Origin: a virus
Length of the DNA stretch: 20,954 nucleotides
Direction: 5' to 3' (one strand)
IMG/VR virus record: IMGVR_UViG_3300035224_000005
Coordinates: 1 to 20,954 of that record
In this document: positions 6,568 through 14,334 of the stretch, in pieces
Layout: every line of letters starts with the position of its first letter
Position numbering within the stretch: position 1 is the first letter of the stretch
The notes under the pieces: generated by a model
What the model saw: only the letters and a program-made list of their open reading frames with translations
The model's database searches: none
Told to the model about the DNA's origin: nothing
Made by a program: the position numbers and the translations under genes

Positions 6568-7179
6568 ATGTCTCTATACGGAAGAACTGACAGCAATGCA
6601 AATAAAACCAAAGCTGGTGTAGGCATTGCAGCGTCAAGTCAAGCAAAAACTACAGTCTTCGTTGACGAGACTGAAGCACAACTAAACGAAACCAAGTCCC
6701 GTGGTATCACTGGTCCTGGTTGGTGGTCTTATTTCACCTATACTGATTCTTCTGGCGCAACTCGTCATAAGGCAGAGCAACTTATTTTTGTTGCTAATCC
6801 TGATGGCACAGAATCTCAGGCAGATGATGCCATCGCAGCAGATGTAGCATCAGCAGTTACCATTACGGTTCAACCTGCTAACTCTACATCTTCTTCGGGT
6901 GCTGGTACTTACACCCTCACCACTACGACAACCGGAACACCTGGAGCACTTGCGTATCAGTGGCAGCGTCAGACTGCAGGCGGTAAGCGTTGGACTAACA
7001 TCACTGCTTCTCTTGATACTGGTATCACCTATGCAGACTTCACGACAGCAACTCTTGCTTATAGTGGTCTCGCTGGCGATACTCTGGATGGTAACAAGTT
7101 TAGAGTCAAGGTCACCTCTGCGGGTGGTACTGAAGAAGTAATGTCTGATGGTGCAGCAACACTAACCTTCGGAAGTTGA
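6568..7179 (+). CDS. virion protein candidate with Ig-like domain
   Basis: A 203-residue protein starting MSLYGRTDSNANKTKAG, which I recognise as a conserved cyanophage protein opening. Residues about 1-75 form a conserved module (SRGITGPGWWSYFTY). Residues about 91-203 look like an immunoglobulin-like beta-sandwich: a first strand AVTITVQPANST, the signature LAYQWQRQTAGGKRWTNI in mid-domain, and a final strand GAATLTF. Ig-like domains decorate capsids and tails of many phages and may bind cell-surface glycans. It is preceded by a perfect late promoter, which fits a structural role. The Ser/Thr/Gly/Ala-rich composition also fits a virion surface protein. The role as decoration or fibre protein is inferred. 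Confidence 0.8.
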   Translation: MSLYGRTDSNANKTKAGVGIAASSQAKTTVFVDETEAQLNETKSRGITGPGWWSYFTYTDSSGATRHKAEQLIFVANPDGTESQADDAIAADVASAVTITVQPANSTSSSGAGTYTLTTTTTGTPGALAYQWQRQTAGGKRWTNITASLDTGITYADFTTATLAYSGLAGDTLDGNKFRVKVTSAGGTEEVMSDGAATLTFGS

Positions 7180-7182
7180 TGA

Positions 7183-7536
7183 ATGAACTTCGATGAATTG
7201 ACGCCAGACAACTGGCTCTTCTTTGCTATTCAAAATTATAACAACCCGTCGTCAGTAACTTATAGTGATTTTGAAGAAGACTTAAAGAGATTTAAGTATA
7301 TCAAAAGATTACTAAAGCGATATGAGACGACGGGTGAGTTAAAAACACATCTTATTTTAAATCATGTGATTGTATTGTATAATGTGTTTGGTGATGCAGC
7401 AACTCCGTTGTTGTTTTACAAGACAGAAGCAACATATTGGAAACAGATTACTGCTTTCATGTTGTTTCTAAATAGATTACCACCCAACTTTACTGATGCT
7501 GACGAAGAATGTCTAAAAAGTCTGAATCTAATTTAA
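7183..7536 (+). CDS. conserved T4-like phage protein of unknown function
   Basis: A 117-residue, mostly helical soluble protein: MNFDELTPDNWLFFAIQNYNN, then FEEDLKRFKYIKRLLKRY and HLILNHVIVLYNVFGDAATPLLFYK. I recall close relatives in many T4-like phages, where it is a conserved hypothetical. It starts three bases after the stop of the Ig-like gene (preceded by TGA TGA A) and overlaps the next gene by 28 bases, so it is probably co-expressed late. No catalytic motif is visible. Confidence 0.75.
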   Translation: MNFDELTPDNWLFFAIQNYNNPSSVTYSDFEEDLKRFKYIKRLLKRYETTGELKTHLILNHVIVLYNVFGDAATPLLFYKTEATYWKQITAFMLFLNRLPPNFTDADEECLKSLNLI

Positions 7537-8216
7537 ATGAAATGATGGCAGGAGACGGTTCTGGTCTTCAGTTGCCACCTGCTTTTGTTATGGTGAATCC
7601 TAGACAGCACCGTAAGTATAAAAAGAACAACCAAGATAAAGTTGATGGGCGCACATCAGGTGCTCGCACTCTCTTCGATCGTATACAAAAAAGAAAAATG
7701 AAAGAACAAGTAGAATCACAAATTGATGAAGCTATTGTGTCCGATACAGAGAGGGCACAGAAGTCTATTCAGCAAGGCAAGAAACTGAATCGCCAAAAAG
7801 ATATGCAGAAAAAGCGTAAAGAGGCGAAAGAAAAAATGATGAATAAGTCTGGTGAGATGGATACTCTCATGAAGGCACGTATGTCTGACTTTAAAAAGAA
7901 AGCGAAGGACCAAGAAAAGAAAGTCCAAAAAAATTCTTATGAACCCACAGGTGAAATTATGACTGAAAATCAAGATGTAGTTCAAGTTGCATTAGACGTT
8001 GCGACATCAGAACTTAATCCACAAGGTGAAGGATCATTTGCTAAGGTACAATTTGGCGATGGATCTACACAGAACCTTGATAACTTCTCAGCAAAACGTA
8101 TTGCTGCTTGCTATGCTCAATTAGATGATAGTCATAAGCAACAGTTCCAGTATCTGCTGAACAAAGATGCTTCTTCATATCAAACAGCACTCAATTTCGC
8201 AGTAAGAAATGTATAA
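7509..8216 (+). CDS. highly charged coiled-coil phage protein, unknown function
   Basis: A 235-residue protein in three parts: an N-terminal segment with GLQLPPAFVMVNPRQHRKYKK; a very Lys/Glu-rich, probably coiled-coil middle (residues about 60-143, with KDMQKKRKEAKEKMMNK); and a folded C-terminal part, residues about 155-235, containing NLDNFSAKRIAACYAQLDD and YQTALNFAVRNV. I recall the C-terminal module from other cyanophage proteins without known function. The extended basic helix would suit a scaffold or DNA-associated protein, but this is speculation. ATG 7509 lies inside the previous gene (28-base overlap). Its stop TAA is part of the next late promoter. Confidence 0.75.
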   Translation: MSKKSESNLNEMMAGDGSGLQLPPAFVMVNPRQHRKYKKNNQDKVDGRTSGARTLFDRIQKRKMKEQVESQIDEAIVSDTERAQKSIQQGKKLNRQKDMQKKRKEAKEKMMNKSGEMDTLMKARMSDFKKKAKDQEKKVQKNSYEPTGEIMTENQDVVQVALDVATSELNPQGEGSFAKVQFGDGSTQNLDNFSAKRIAACYAQLDDSHKQQFQYLLNKDASSYQTALNFAVRNV

Positions 8217-8219
8217 ATA
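8212..8219 (+). promoter_or_regulatory. T4-type late promoter TATAAATA
   Basis: An exact late consensus octamer, 37 bases before the ATG at 8256. The TAA at 8214-8216 that ends the preceding gene is part of the octamer. Confidence 0.75.
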
Positions 8220-8255
8220 CATAAGTATTAATACGCACACTGGAATGTAAAATTT

Positions 8256-8672
8256 ATGGCGTTTGGTCTTGGTAGATTAGCAGTTTTAGAATCAAAACTT
8301 GACATTTATGAAGATCTCTCCAAAGAGATGCTTGACAAGCTCGAAAGAGCCGTAGGTACAATCTCAGAAAACAGCAATAGAGTTGCTGTAATCTTGGAGC
8401 GTCATGAAAATCGTTTGGATGAATCTGAACGTGCCGATAAACTTATCATCGGTATGCTGGAAGAGATGAAGGAAAGACATGATAAGGATTATTTACTAAT
8501 TACTAGTAGGATGGATAGGATCCAGAAGAAAACAGAAAGCAATGCTAGGTTTGTCATTGCTACTACAGCTGTACTGACCACCCTTGTGACAGCTTTACAA
8601 GTGTTCCCTCCTGTCTTAAGACTGTTGACACCCCAAGTAAACGCTGCTATTATAGGACCAGCGAATCCCTAG
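8256..8672 (+). CDS. coiled-coil protein with C-terminal membrane anchor (holin-like candidate)
   Basis: A 138-residue protein. Residues about 10-92 form long charged helices with heptad-like spacing (LESKLDIYEDLSKEMLDKLE, VAVILERHENRLDESERA). One hydrophobic segment follows at about 98-118 (FVIATTAVLTTLVTALQVF), then a short tail. This layout, an N-terminal coiled coil plus a single C-terminal membrane helix, is that of XhlA-type haemolysin/holin-associated phage proteins, so a role in lysis or membrane association is possible. Late transcription from 8212 would fit. It could equally be a structural or superinfection-related membrane protein. Confidence 0.75.
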   Translation: MAFGLGRLAVLESKLDIYEDLSKEMLDKLERAVGTISENSNRVAVILERHENRLDESERADKLIIGMLEEMKERHDKDYLLITSRMDRIQKKTESNARFVIATTAVLTTLVTALQVFPPVLRLLTPQVNAAIIGPANP

Positions 8673-8678
8673 TAGTGA

Positions 8679-9668
8679 ATGTCATTCATTGACGTAAAGT
8701 ATATACAACTAGTATCCTCTCGTTTGACTCTTTTCAGTCGCAAGAAGGCAGACCTGTATAATTTCAGGTGTCCTTACTGTGGCGACTCACAAAAGAGGAA
8801 GAATAAAACGAGGGGATATCTTTTTAAGATCAAGAATGACTTCGTGTTTAAGTGCCATAACTGTGGCATGGGTAGAACACTTTCTAATTTTTTAAAGGAC
8901 CAAGATACTTTTCTCCACGACCAATATGTCATGGAGAAATTTAAAGATGGCAGGACTGGTAAGGGAACTACTGTTCCCAATCCCAAGTTTGAATTCAAAG
9001 CACCAAAATTTGCAAAGAAAGATACAAATCTTGAAAAGATTTCTTCGCTAAATATATCTCACCCGGCAAGAGAATATCTTGAGAACCGAGGGATCAAAGA
9101 TCTAGATTACTTCTACTATTGTCCCAAGTTTAAGGCTTGGACAAATGAGCAAAAGAAGATGTTTGATACCCTTAGACAAGATAGTGCTCGCATTATCATT
9201 CCATTCCGAGACAAAGAAGGTAACCTGTTTGGATACCAAGGCAGATCGCTCGCCCCTAAGGCAAAACTAAGATACATCACGATCATGCTTGACGAAGACC
9301 ACCCAAAGATCTTCGGACTGGATAAAATACAAGACGACAAACCTGTTTACATTGTGGAAGGACCATTCGATGCTACCTTCCTCAGTAATTCCGTTGCTAT
9401 GGCTGGATCAGATGCTGATGTTAGAACCTTTGGTTGGAACAATTACATCTGGGTATTTGATAATGAACCACGCAACAAAGAAATCGTCAACCGAATCTCT
9501 AAAGTTATTGACCGAGGAGATAAGGTAGTCATTTGGCCAAAGAAGATACAGGAAAAGGACATAAATGACATGTTCCTTGCTGGACACGACGTTCAGAACA
9601 TGGTAGACTCTAATGTCTATGCTGGACTAGAAGCAACCCTTAAATTAAACGACTGGAAGAAAGTATGA
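8679..9668 (+). CDS. 61: gp61 DNA primase
   Basis: A 329-residue protein, close to T4 gp61 (342 residues), the primase that makes RNA primers on the lagging strand in complex with gp41 helicase. The N-terminal zinc-binding domain has C31-x2-C34 (RCPYCGDS) and C59-x2-C62 (KCHNCGMG). The TOPRIM-type catalytic core shows IVEGPFDATF (E227), then VFDNEPRNKE with D261 and E263 as likely metal ligands. IIIPFRDKEGNLFGYQGR (about 172-189) is the conserved strand region before TOPRIM in DnaG-like primases. ATG 8679 follows the previous stop by a few bases. The stop overlaps nrdA as ATGA, tying primer synthesis to dNTP synthesis. Confidence 0.93.
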   Translation: MSFIDVKYIQLVSSRLTLFSRKKADLYNFRCPYCGDSQKRKNKTRGYLFKIKNDFVFKCHNCGMGRTLSNFLKDQDTFLHDQYVMEKFKDGRTGKGTTVPNPKFEFKAPKFAKKDTNLEKISSLNISHPAREYLENRGIKDLDYFYYCPKFKAWTNEQKKMFDTLRQDSARIIIPFRDKEGNLFGYQGRSLAPKAKLRYITIMLDEDHPKIFGLDKIQDDKPVYIVEGPFDATFLSNSVAMAGSDADVRTFGWNNYIWVFDNEPRNKEIVNRISKVIDRGDKVVIWPKKIQEKDINDMFLAGHDVQNMVDSNVYAGLEATLKLNDWKKV

Positions 9669-11986
9669 CAAACGGACACGGTATCAAAGTAAAGAAGCGT
9701 AGTGGCGCTGTAGAGGGTTTGAACCTTGATAAGATCCATAAGATGGTAGAGGAGGCATGTGAGGGTCTAGGGAGCGGTGTGAGTGCCTCTCAGGTGGAGA
9801 TGAACTCTGGTCTCCAATTCTTTGATGGGATCCAGACAAGCGATATTCAAGAGATCCTTGTTCGCTCTGCTAGCGACTTGATTAGTTTAGATAATCCTAA
9901 CTATCAATTTGTTGCTGCTCGATTACTTTTGTTTGGAGTTCGTAAGCAAGTCTTTGGTCCAGATTGGATCGTGGGATACCCTACTGTGTTGGATCACGCA
10001 ATAAAATGTGTCTCCAAGAGTGTTTATGATGATGGGATCTTGCGTAAATATACTCAGGAAGAGTGGAACAAGATTGATTCTTACATGGATCATGATCGTG
10101 ATATGTTGTTTACCTATGCTGGTCTCCGCCAGGTTGTAGATAAGTATCTTGTTCAGGATCGTAGCTGCGGTGAAATGTATGAGACTCCTCAATACATGTA
10201 CATGATGATTGCGGCAACTCTTTTCCAAAATTATCCTATAGATACCAGACTGGATTATGTCCGAAGATACTACAACGCAATCAGCAAGCACAAGATCAAC
10301 ATCCCAACGCCAATCATGGCGGGAGTTCGGACACCGCTCCGTCAATTTGCATCTTGTGTTCTCGTTGATGCTGATGACTCCCTCGATAGTATCTTTAGCA
10401 GCGATATGGCTATTGGTAGGTATGTCGCACAGAGGGCTGGTATCGGCATTAACGCAGGCAGAGTTCGTGGCATCAATTCTAAAATTAGAGGTGGCGAGGT
10501 ACAACACACAGGCGTTGTCCCCTTCCTTAAAAAGTTTGAAAGCACTGTCAGATGTTGTACACAAAACGGCATCAGAGGTGGTTCTGCTACAGTTCACTTT
10601 CCTATCTGGCACCAGGAAATAGAAGACATTATTGTTCTTAAGAATAATAAGGGAACAGAAGACAATCGAGTGAGGAAACTTGACTACTCAATCCAAATTT
10701 CAAAACTTTTCTACGAACGTTTCATTGCGAATGGGGAGATTAGCTTATTCTCACCGCATGACGTACCAGGTCTCTATGATGCTTTTGGTACTGATGCATT
10801 TGACGCTTGCTATGTGGACTATGAATCAGATCAGTCTATTCCAAGAAAGACTATCGGGGCGCAGGAACTTATCCTAGATATTTTGAAGGAGAGAGCAGAG
10901 ACTGGTCGGTTATATCTTATGAATATCGACCACTGTAACTCACACTCGTCCTTTAAAGACAAAGTTTACATGAGTAATCTTTGTCAAGAGATCACTCTCC
11001 CAACAAAACCACTTCAGCATATCGATGACCCTAACGGTGAGATTGCTTTGTGTATCTTGTCTGCTGTTAACATAGGTAAGGTATCAAAGAAAGATGAACT
11101 GGAAGAAATTTGTGATCTTGCTGTTCGTGGTCTTGAGGAGTTGGTAGACTATCAAGAATATCCAGTCGTAGCAGCAGAATTGAGCACCAAGAATCGTAGA
11201 TCTCTTGGCATTGGTTATATCGGACTCGCACATTACCTAGCAAAAAATGGAGAACACTATGACGACCCAACCGCATGGAAACTCGTCCACGACTTGTCTG
11301 AATCTTTCCAATATTACTTGCTCAAGTCAAGTAATGCCATCGCTAAAGAGAAGGGCAAGTGTGGATATTTTGATAGAACCAAGTATGCAGACGGTATCCT
11401 CCCAATCGACACTTACAAACGTGATATCGATGAGTTCTGTGGGACGGAATTGAATCATGATTGGGAAAGTCTTAGAGAATCTATCATTACCCACGGTCTT
11501 AGGCACTCAACACTGTCCGCACAGATGCCTTCAGAGAGCAGTTCCGTTGTGTCAAACGCAACTAATGGAATCGAGCCACCTAGAGGATATCTGTCCACTA
11601 AAAAGTCCAAAAAAGGACCACTCAAGCAGATCGTTCCTCAGTATGGCAGCCTCAAGAATAATTACACTCTTCTATGGGATATGAAGGGCAACGATGGATA
11701 CATTAAGATCGTTGCTGCTATGCAAAAGTTCTTTGATCAGGCAATTTCAGGCAACTGGAGTTATAATCCAGAGAACTATGACAATAATGAGGTCCCAGTA
11801 TCTGTTATGGCAGGTGATTTCCTGAAGACTTACAAGTATGGATGGAAAACTTCTTATTATCAAAACACATATGATAACAAAGATGATTTGTTAGATGCTA
11901 TTGATGAAAAACCAAATCAAGTCCAAGATTTATTATCCGAAATTTTAGAAACCGAGGAGGACGACTGTGACAGTTGCAAAATTTAG
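9665..11986 (+). CDS. nrdA: class Ia ribonucleoside-diphosphate reductase, alpha subunit
   Basis: A 773-residue NrdA (E. coli: 761). It reduces ribonucleotides to deoxyribonucleotides with NrdB. The N-terminal ATP-cone is present (VKKRSGAVEGLNLDKIHK, residues about 9-26), so allosteric control by dATP is possible. The redox pair is C231 (FASCVLVD) and C463 (ALCILSAVN). The active site is N438-L-C440-Q-E442, matching E. coli N437/C439/E441. The radical-relay tyrosines are Y731-Y732 in TSYYQNTY. The C-terminus ends DDCDSCKI, giving the shuttle cysteines that receive electrons from thioredoxin or glutaredoxin. All key residues are intact. The ATGA overlap with gp61 and 20-base overlap with nrdB indicate one operon. 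Confidence 0.98.
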   Translation: MTNGHGIKVKKRSGAVEGLNLDKIHKMVEEACEGLGSGVSASQVEMNSGLQFFDGIQTSDIQEILVRSASDLISLDNPNYQFVAARLLLFGVRKQVFGPDWIVGYPTVLDHAIKCVSKSVYDDGILRKYTQEEWNKIDSYMDHDRDMLFTYAGLRQVVDKYLVQDRSCGEMYETPQYMYMMIAATLFQNYPIDTRLDYVRRYYNAISKHKINIPTPIMAGVRTPLRQFASCVLVDADDSLDSIFSSDMAIGRYVAQRAGIGINAGRVRGINSKIRGGEVQHTGVVPFLKKFESTVRCCTQNGIRGGSATVHFPIWHQEIEDIIVLKNNKGTEDNRVRKLDYSIQISKLFYERFIANGEISLFSPHDVPGLYDAFGTDAFDACYVDYESDQSIPRKTIGAQELILDILKERAETGRLYLMNIDHCNSHSSFKDKVYMSNLCQEITLPTKPLQHIDDPNGEIALCILSAVNIGKVSKKDELEEICDLAVRGLEELVDYQEYPVVAAELSTKNRRSLGIGYIGLAHYLAKNGEHYDDPTAWKLVHDLSESFQYYLLKSSNAIAKEKGKCGYFDRTKYADGILPIDTYKRDIDEFCGTELNHDWESLRESIITHGLRHSTLSAQMPSESSSVVSNATNGIEPPRGYLSTKKSKKGPLKQIVPQYGSLKNNYTLLWDMKGNDGYIKIVAAMQKFFDQAISGNWSYNPENYDNNEVPVSVMAGDFLKTYKYGWKTSYYQNTYDNKDDLLDAIDEKPNQVQDLLSEILETEEDDCDSCKI
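11953..11960 (+). promoter_or_regulatory. strong Shine-Dalgarno of nrdB inside nrdA
   Basis: GAGGAGG lies within 11954-11960, six bases before the GTG at 11967. It is one of the few full Shine-Dalgarno sequences in the window and decides the GTG start of nrdB over the in-frame ATG at 12000. Confidence 0.75.
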
Positions 11987-13151
11987 AACAAATAACCAAA
12001 TGCGTAGTCAAGTAGATGGTATGACGGTATTCAATACAAGTATCGTTGACAGCACCAAGCAAAAGATGTTCTTTGGACCCCCTCTTGGGGTTCAGAGATA
12101 TGATAAGTTTAAGTATCCTGTGTTTGATAAACTTACACAGCAACAACTGGGTTATTTTTGGCGTCCTGAAGAGGTATCTCTACAGAAAGATCGCGCTGAC
12201 TATCAAATTTTAAATGATGCACAGAAACACATCTTCACATCGAACCTTAAGTATCAGATCCTCCTTGACTCCGTACAAGGTCGTGGTCCTGGCATGGCTT
12301 TCATGCCTTATTGCAGCCTACCCGAACTTGAGGGTGCCATGAACATTTGGCAGACCATGGAGATGATCCATAGTCGCTCCTACACTCACATTATCAAGAA
12401 TGTATATGCTGATCCTTCTGATGTCTTTGACAAAATCTTAGATGATGACAGGATTCTTGCGAGAGCACAGTCAGTTACTAGTGCTTATGATGAATTCCTA
12501 CGGGCAGCACAAGAATGGGGAGCAGGTAATCAATGGGAACATGCTTTAGATGAAGTTCCCTCAGCACAGATAGAACTTCGTGAACTCAAGCGTAAATTGT
12601 ATCGTGCTGTGGTTAATGTCTATATCCTAGAAGGTATTCGTTTCTACGTATCATTTGCATGTTCGTTTGCTTTTGGTGAACTTAAACTTCTCGAAGGATC
12701 TGCTAAGATTATTGGTCTTATTGCTAGAGATGAGAGTCAACACATGACTATTACCAAGAACATTATCAAAAAATGGTTGGAAGGTGATGATCCTGAGATG
12801 GTTGAGATTGCTAAGGAAGAGGAAGAGAATGTCTATCAGATGTTCCGTGAGTGTGTAGAAGAAGAGAAGTCTTGGGCTGAGTATTTGTTCCGAGATGGAT
12901 CTCTTATTGGTCTCAATGACAAACTACTTGCTAAGTATGTTGAATGGACTGCTAATCGTCGTCTAAAGTCTATTGGATTGAAGGCAATTTTTGATACTCC
13001 TGTCACAAATAACCCTCTACCATGGACAGAGCACTGGTTATCTTCTAAAGGTATGCAAGTTGCTCCTCAAGAAACAGAAGTAGAATCATATTTAATTGGG
13101 AGTATTAAGCAAGATGTTGAAAAAGATACGTTCGCTGGTTTTCAGTTGTGA
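11967..13151 (+). CDS. nrdB: class Ia ribonucleoside-diphosphate reductase, beta subunit
   Basis: A 394-residue NrdB, the radical-generating subunit of class Ia reductase. Diiron ligands are complete: D101 (ILLDSVQGR), E132 and H135 (TMEMIHSRSYTHI), E222 (ILEGIRFYVSF), E256 and H259 (ARDESQHM). The radical tyrosine is Y139 in SRSYTHI, so it is a classical tyrosyl-radical enzyme. The C-terminal tail FAGFQL is the segment that docks on NrdA. I take the GTG at 11967 because a full Shine-Dalgarno precedes it at ideal spacing; it overlaps the end of nrdA by 20 bases. The next late promoter is at 13305. Confidence 0.97.
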   Translation: MTVAKFRTNNQMRSQVDGMTVFNTSIVDSTKQKMFFGPPLGVQRYDKFKYPVFDKLTQQQLGYFWRPEEVSLQKDRADYQILNDAQKHIFTSNLKYQILLDSVQGRGPGMAFMPYCSLPELEGAMNIWQTMEMIHSRSYTHIIKNVYADPSDVFDKILDDDRILARAQSVTSAYDEFLRAAQEWGAGNQWEHALDEVPSAQIELRELKRKLYRAVVNVYILEGIRFYVSFACSFAFGELKLLEGSAKIIGLIARDESQHMTITKNIIKKWLEGDDPEMVEIAKEEEENVYQMFRECVEEEKSWAEYLFRDGSLIGLNDKLLAKYVEWTANRRLKSIGLKAIFDTPVTNNPLPWTEHWLSSKGMQVAPQETEVESYLIGSIKQDVEKDTFAGFQL

Positions 13152-13305
13152 TAAGATATTCTTTACCTGGTTGGAGGGAAGACCTCCTACAGACAAACCT
13201 ACCCAATCAGGAGGAGAGAAATCTCCTCTCAAAGGGTCCGTCAAGTCTCGCTCAAGCATGGAGAATGCAGGCAATAAAGTACAAATACGTGACCCATGGG
13301 ACTGA
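13114..13305 (+). CDS. possible small protein downstream of nrdB
   Basis: A 63-residue frame from ATG 13114 (overlapping nrdB by 38 bases) to TGA 13303-13305. The part beyond nrdB reads FFTWLEGRPPTDKPTQSGG and ends NKVQIRDPWD, which looks like ordinary protein, and no other frame fills the 180 bases between nrdB and the late promoter. Two hairpins (13173-13187 and 13211-13228) lie within it, so the DNA may instead be an untranslated 3' region of nrdB. No family is recognised. Confidence 0.35.
   Translation: MLKKIRSLVFSCDKIFFTWLEGRPPTDKPTQSGGEKSPLKGSVKSRSSMENAGNKVQIRDPWD
13173..13228 (+). other. two GGAGG-type hairpins downstream of nrdB
   Basis: GGAGG (13173-13177) pairs with CCTCC (13183-13187) around GAAGA. 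GAGGAGA (13211-13217) pairs perfectly with TCTCCTC (13222-13228) around a GAAA tetraloop. No T-run follows, so they are not standard terminators; protection or processing of the nrdAB mRNA 3' end is possible. Confidence 0.55.
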
Positions 13306-13312
13306 ATAAATA
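13305..13312 (+). promoter_or_regulatory. T4-type late promoter motif AATAAATA
   Basis: AATAAATA overlaps the TGA (13303-13305) of the preceding small frame by one base and precedes a strong GGAGG (13315-13319). It would drive the GIY-YIG nuclease and lysozyme-like genes late. Confidence 0.65.
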
Positions 13313-13334
13313 ATGGAGGTTATATCATGAGTAT

Positions 13335-13793
13335 GTGGCAGAAATTAAAGAGTATCCGAATCCCTGGATGTATTGTGGGAGCGTCTTTGACGGGTCTCTT
13401 ATTGGGGACAACTATGGTTTTGTTTACAAGATTGCCTGTAGCACCACCAACCGTTCCTACATCGGTAGAAAATACTTCTGGCAAAAACGAAAGCCTAGAG
13501 ATACTGGTCAGACTACAAAACGGCGAAGAGTTACAAGTGAGAGTAACTGGAGAAACTACTATGGAAGTTGTCCAGAACTTAGTGATGATATTAAAAAATA
13601 TGGACGGGAGTCTTTTACTAGAGAAATCCTCTCCTTACACACCACACCAGGACAAGTCAACTACGAGGAGACACGCCAGCTCTTCGTTCATGGTGTTCTG
13701 ACCGAGGCACTTGACAATGGGACGCCTACCTACTATAATAGCAATATCCTCGGTCGTTATTACAGGAAGGATTATTTCACCTATGATTTTTGA
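13335..13793 (+). CDS. SegE-like GIY-YIG endonuclease
   Basis: A 152-residue protein with a GIY-YIG nuclease module: G28-F-V-Y31 (NYGFVYKIACS) for the GIY element and Y42-I-G44 (RSYIGRKYFWQKRK) for the YIG element, followed by ESNWRNYYGSCPELSDDIKKYG, a late Glu (E111) and YYNSNILGRYY. This is the form I associate with SegE-like free-standing endonucleases of T4-like phages; they cut DNA and often promote their own spread or exclude relatives. The only start in this frame is GTG 13335. The full GGAGG at 13315-13319 is 15 bases away, better placed for an ATG at 13327 in another frame, so how this gene is started is unclear. The 3' end overlaps the lysozyme-like gene by 11 bases. Confidence 0.8.
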   Translation: MAEIKEYPNPWMYCGSVFDGSLIGDNYGFVYKIACSTTNRSYIGRKYFWQKRKPRDTGQTTKRRRVTSESNWRNYYGSCPELSDDIKKYGRESFTREILSLHTTPGQVNYEETRQLFVHGVLTEALDNGTPTYYNSNILGRYYRKDYFTYDF

Positions 13794-14334
13794 GACACTT
13801 ACAGCATTTTTGATGCCACCCCCACCAGCAACTATCCCACCAGTGGTTCCTGTTGAGGCAGTGGAGTACAAAGAGACTTGGAAGTGCCCTGATTGCACCC
13901 CGTCAGAGCAGTTTGTTCTGACTGAACTCCAAGCACAAACTAAGATTACAGATCGTAATGCTCTCGCTACGCTGATGGGAAACATCAAGCAAGAGAGTAA
14001 GTTTATCCCTAACATCTGTGAGGGTGGCGCTATTGTTTCATACACGAACTGCTTGAGTGGTGGTTATGGTTTGATTCAATGGACTTCTGCTCACCGCTAC
14101 AGGGGTCTTGGGACCTTCTGTAATAAGTTTGCTTGTGATCCATCATCACTTTCAGGTCAGGTTCGCTGGATGATTAATGAACCAATCTTTCAACGTGTCT
14201 TGCCTGAGTTTGAAGGACGTGGAGACAGTATTCCTCAGTATATGACACATGCATACTACTGGTTAGGATGGGGAATCAAAGGTAATCGTGAGGTTTATGC
14301 TTGGGATTACAGAGATAAAATGGTGTTTTCCTAA
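13783..14334 (+). CDS. phage-tail-lysozyme-like protein
   Basis: A 183-residue protein beginning MIFETLTAFLMPPPPATIPP, a hydrophobic start and a Pro-rich linker, then WKCPDC and a lysozyme-like domain: NALATLMGNIKQESKF with a likely catalytic Glu (about residue 71), SGGYGLIQWTSAHRYRGL, VRWMINE and YYWLGWGIKGNREVY. The GxxxQES...GxGLIQWT pattern is that of the phage tail lysozyme (Phage_lysozyme2) family, which cuts peptidoglycan for DNA entry or lysis. Cys pairs in the domain suggest an exported or virion location. I prefer ATG 13783, with AGGAAGG 12 bases upstream; in-frame ATG 13717 would add a hydrophobic N-terminus but overlap the nuclease gene more. Late transcription from 13305 is likely. 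Confidence 0.8.
   Translation: MIFETLTAFLMPPPPATIPPVVPVEAVEYKETWKCPDCTPSEQFVLTELQAQTKITDRNALATLMGNIKQESKFIPNICEGGAIVSYTNCLSGGYGLIQWTSAHRYRGLGTFCNKFACDPSSLSGQVRWMINEPIFQRVLPEFEGRGDSIPQYMTHAYYWLGWGIKGNREVYAWDYRDKMVFS

Noticed and set aside
8225-8234. Ten-base palindrome GTATTAATAC as an operator
   Set aside because: A single AT-rich palindrome in a 40-base intergenic stretch is easily chance, and no second copy was noticed.
9923-10612. A 229-codon antisense frame inside nrdA
   Set aside because: It is a shadow of a gene with strong family identity on the other strand, has no ribosome site and no recognisable protein features.
13711-13782. N-terminal extension of the lysozyme-like protein from TTG 13711 or ATG 13717
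   Set aside because: It would overlap the GIY-YIG gene by about 80 bases; ATG 13783 with AGGAAGG upstream is simpler, though the longer form is not excluded.
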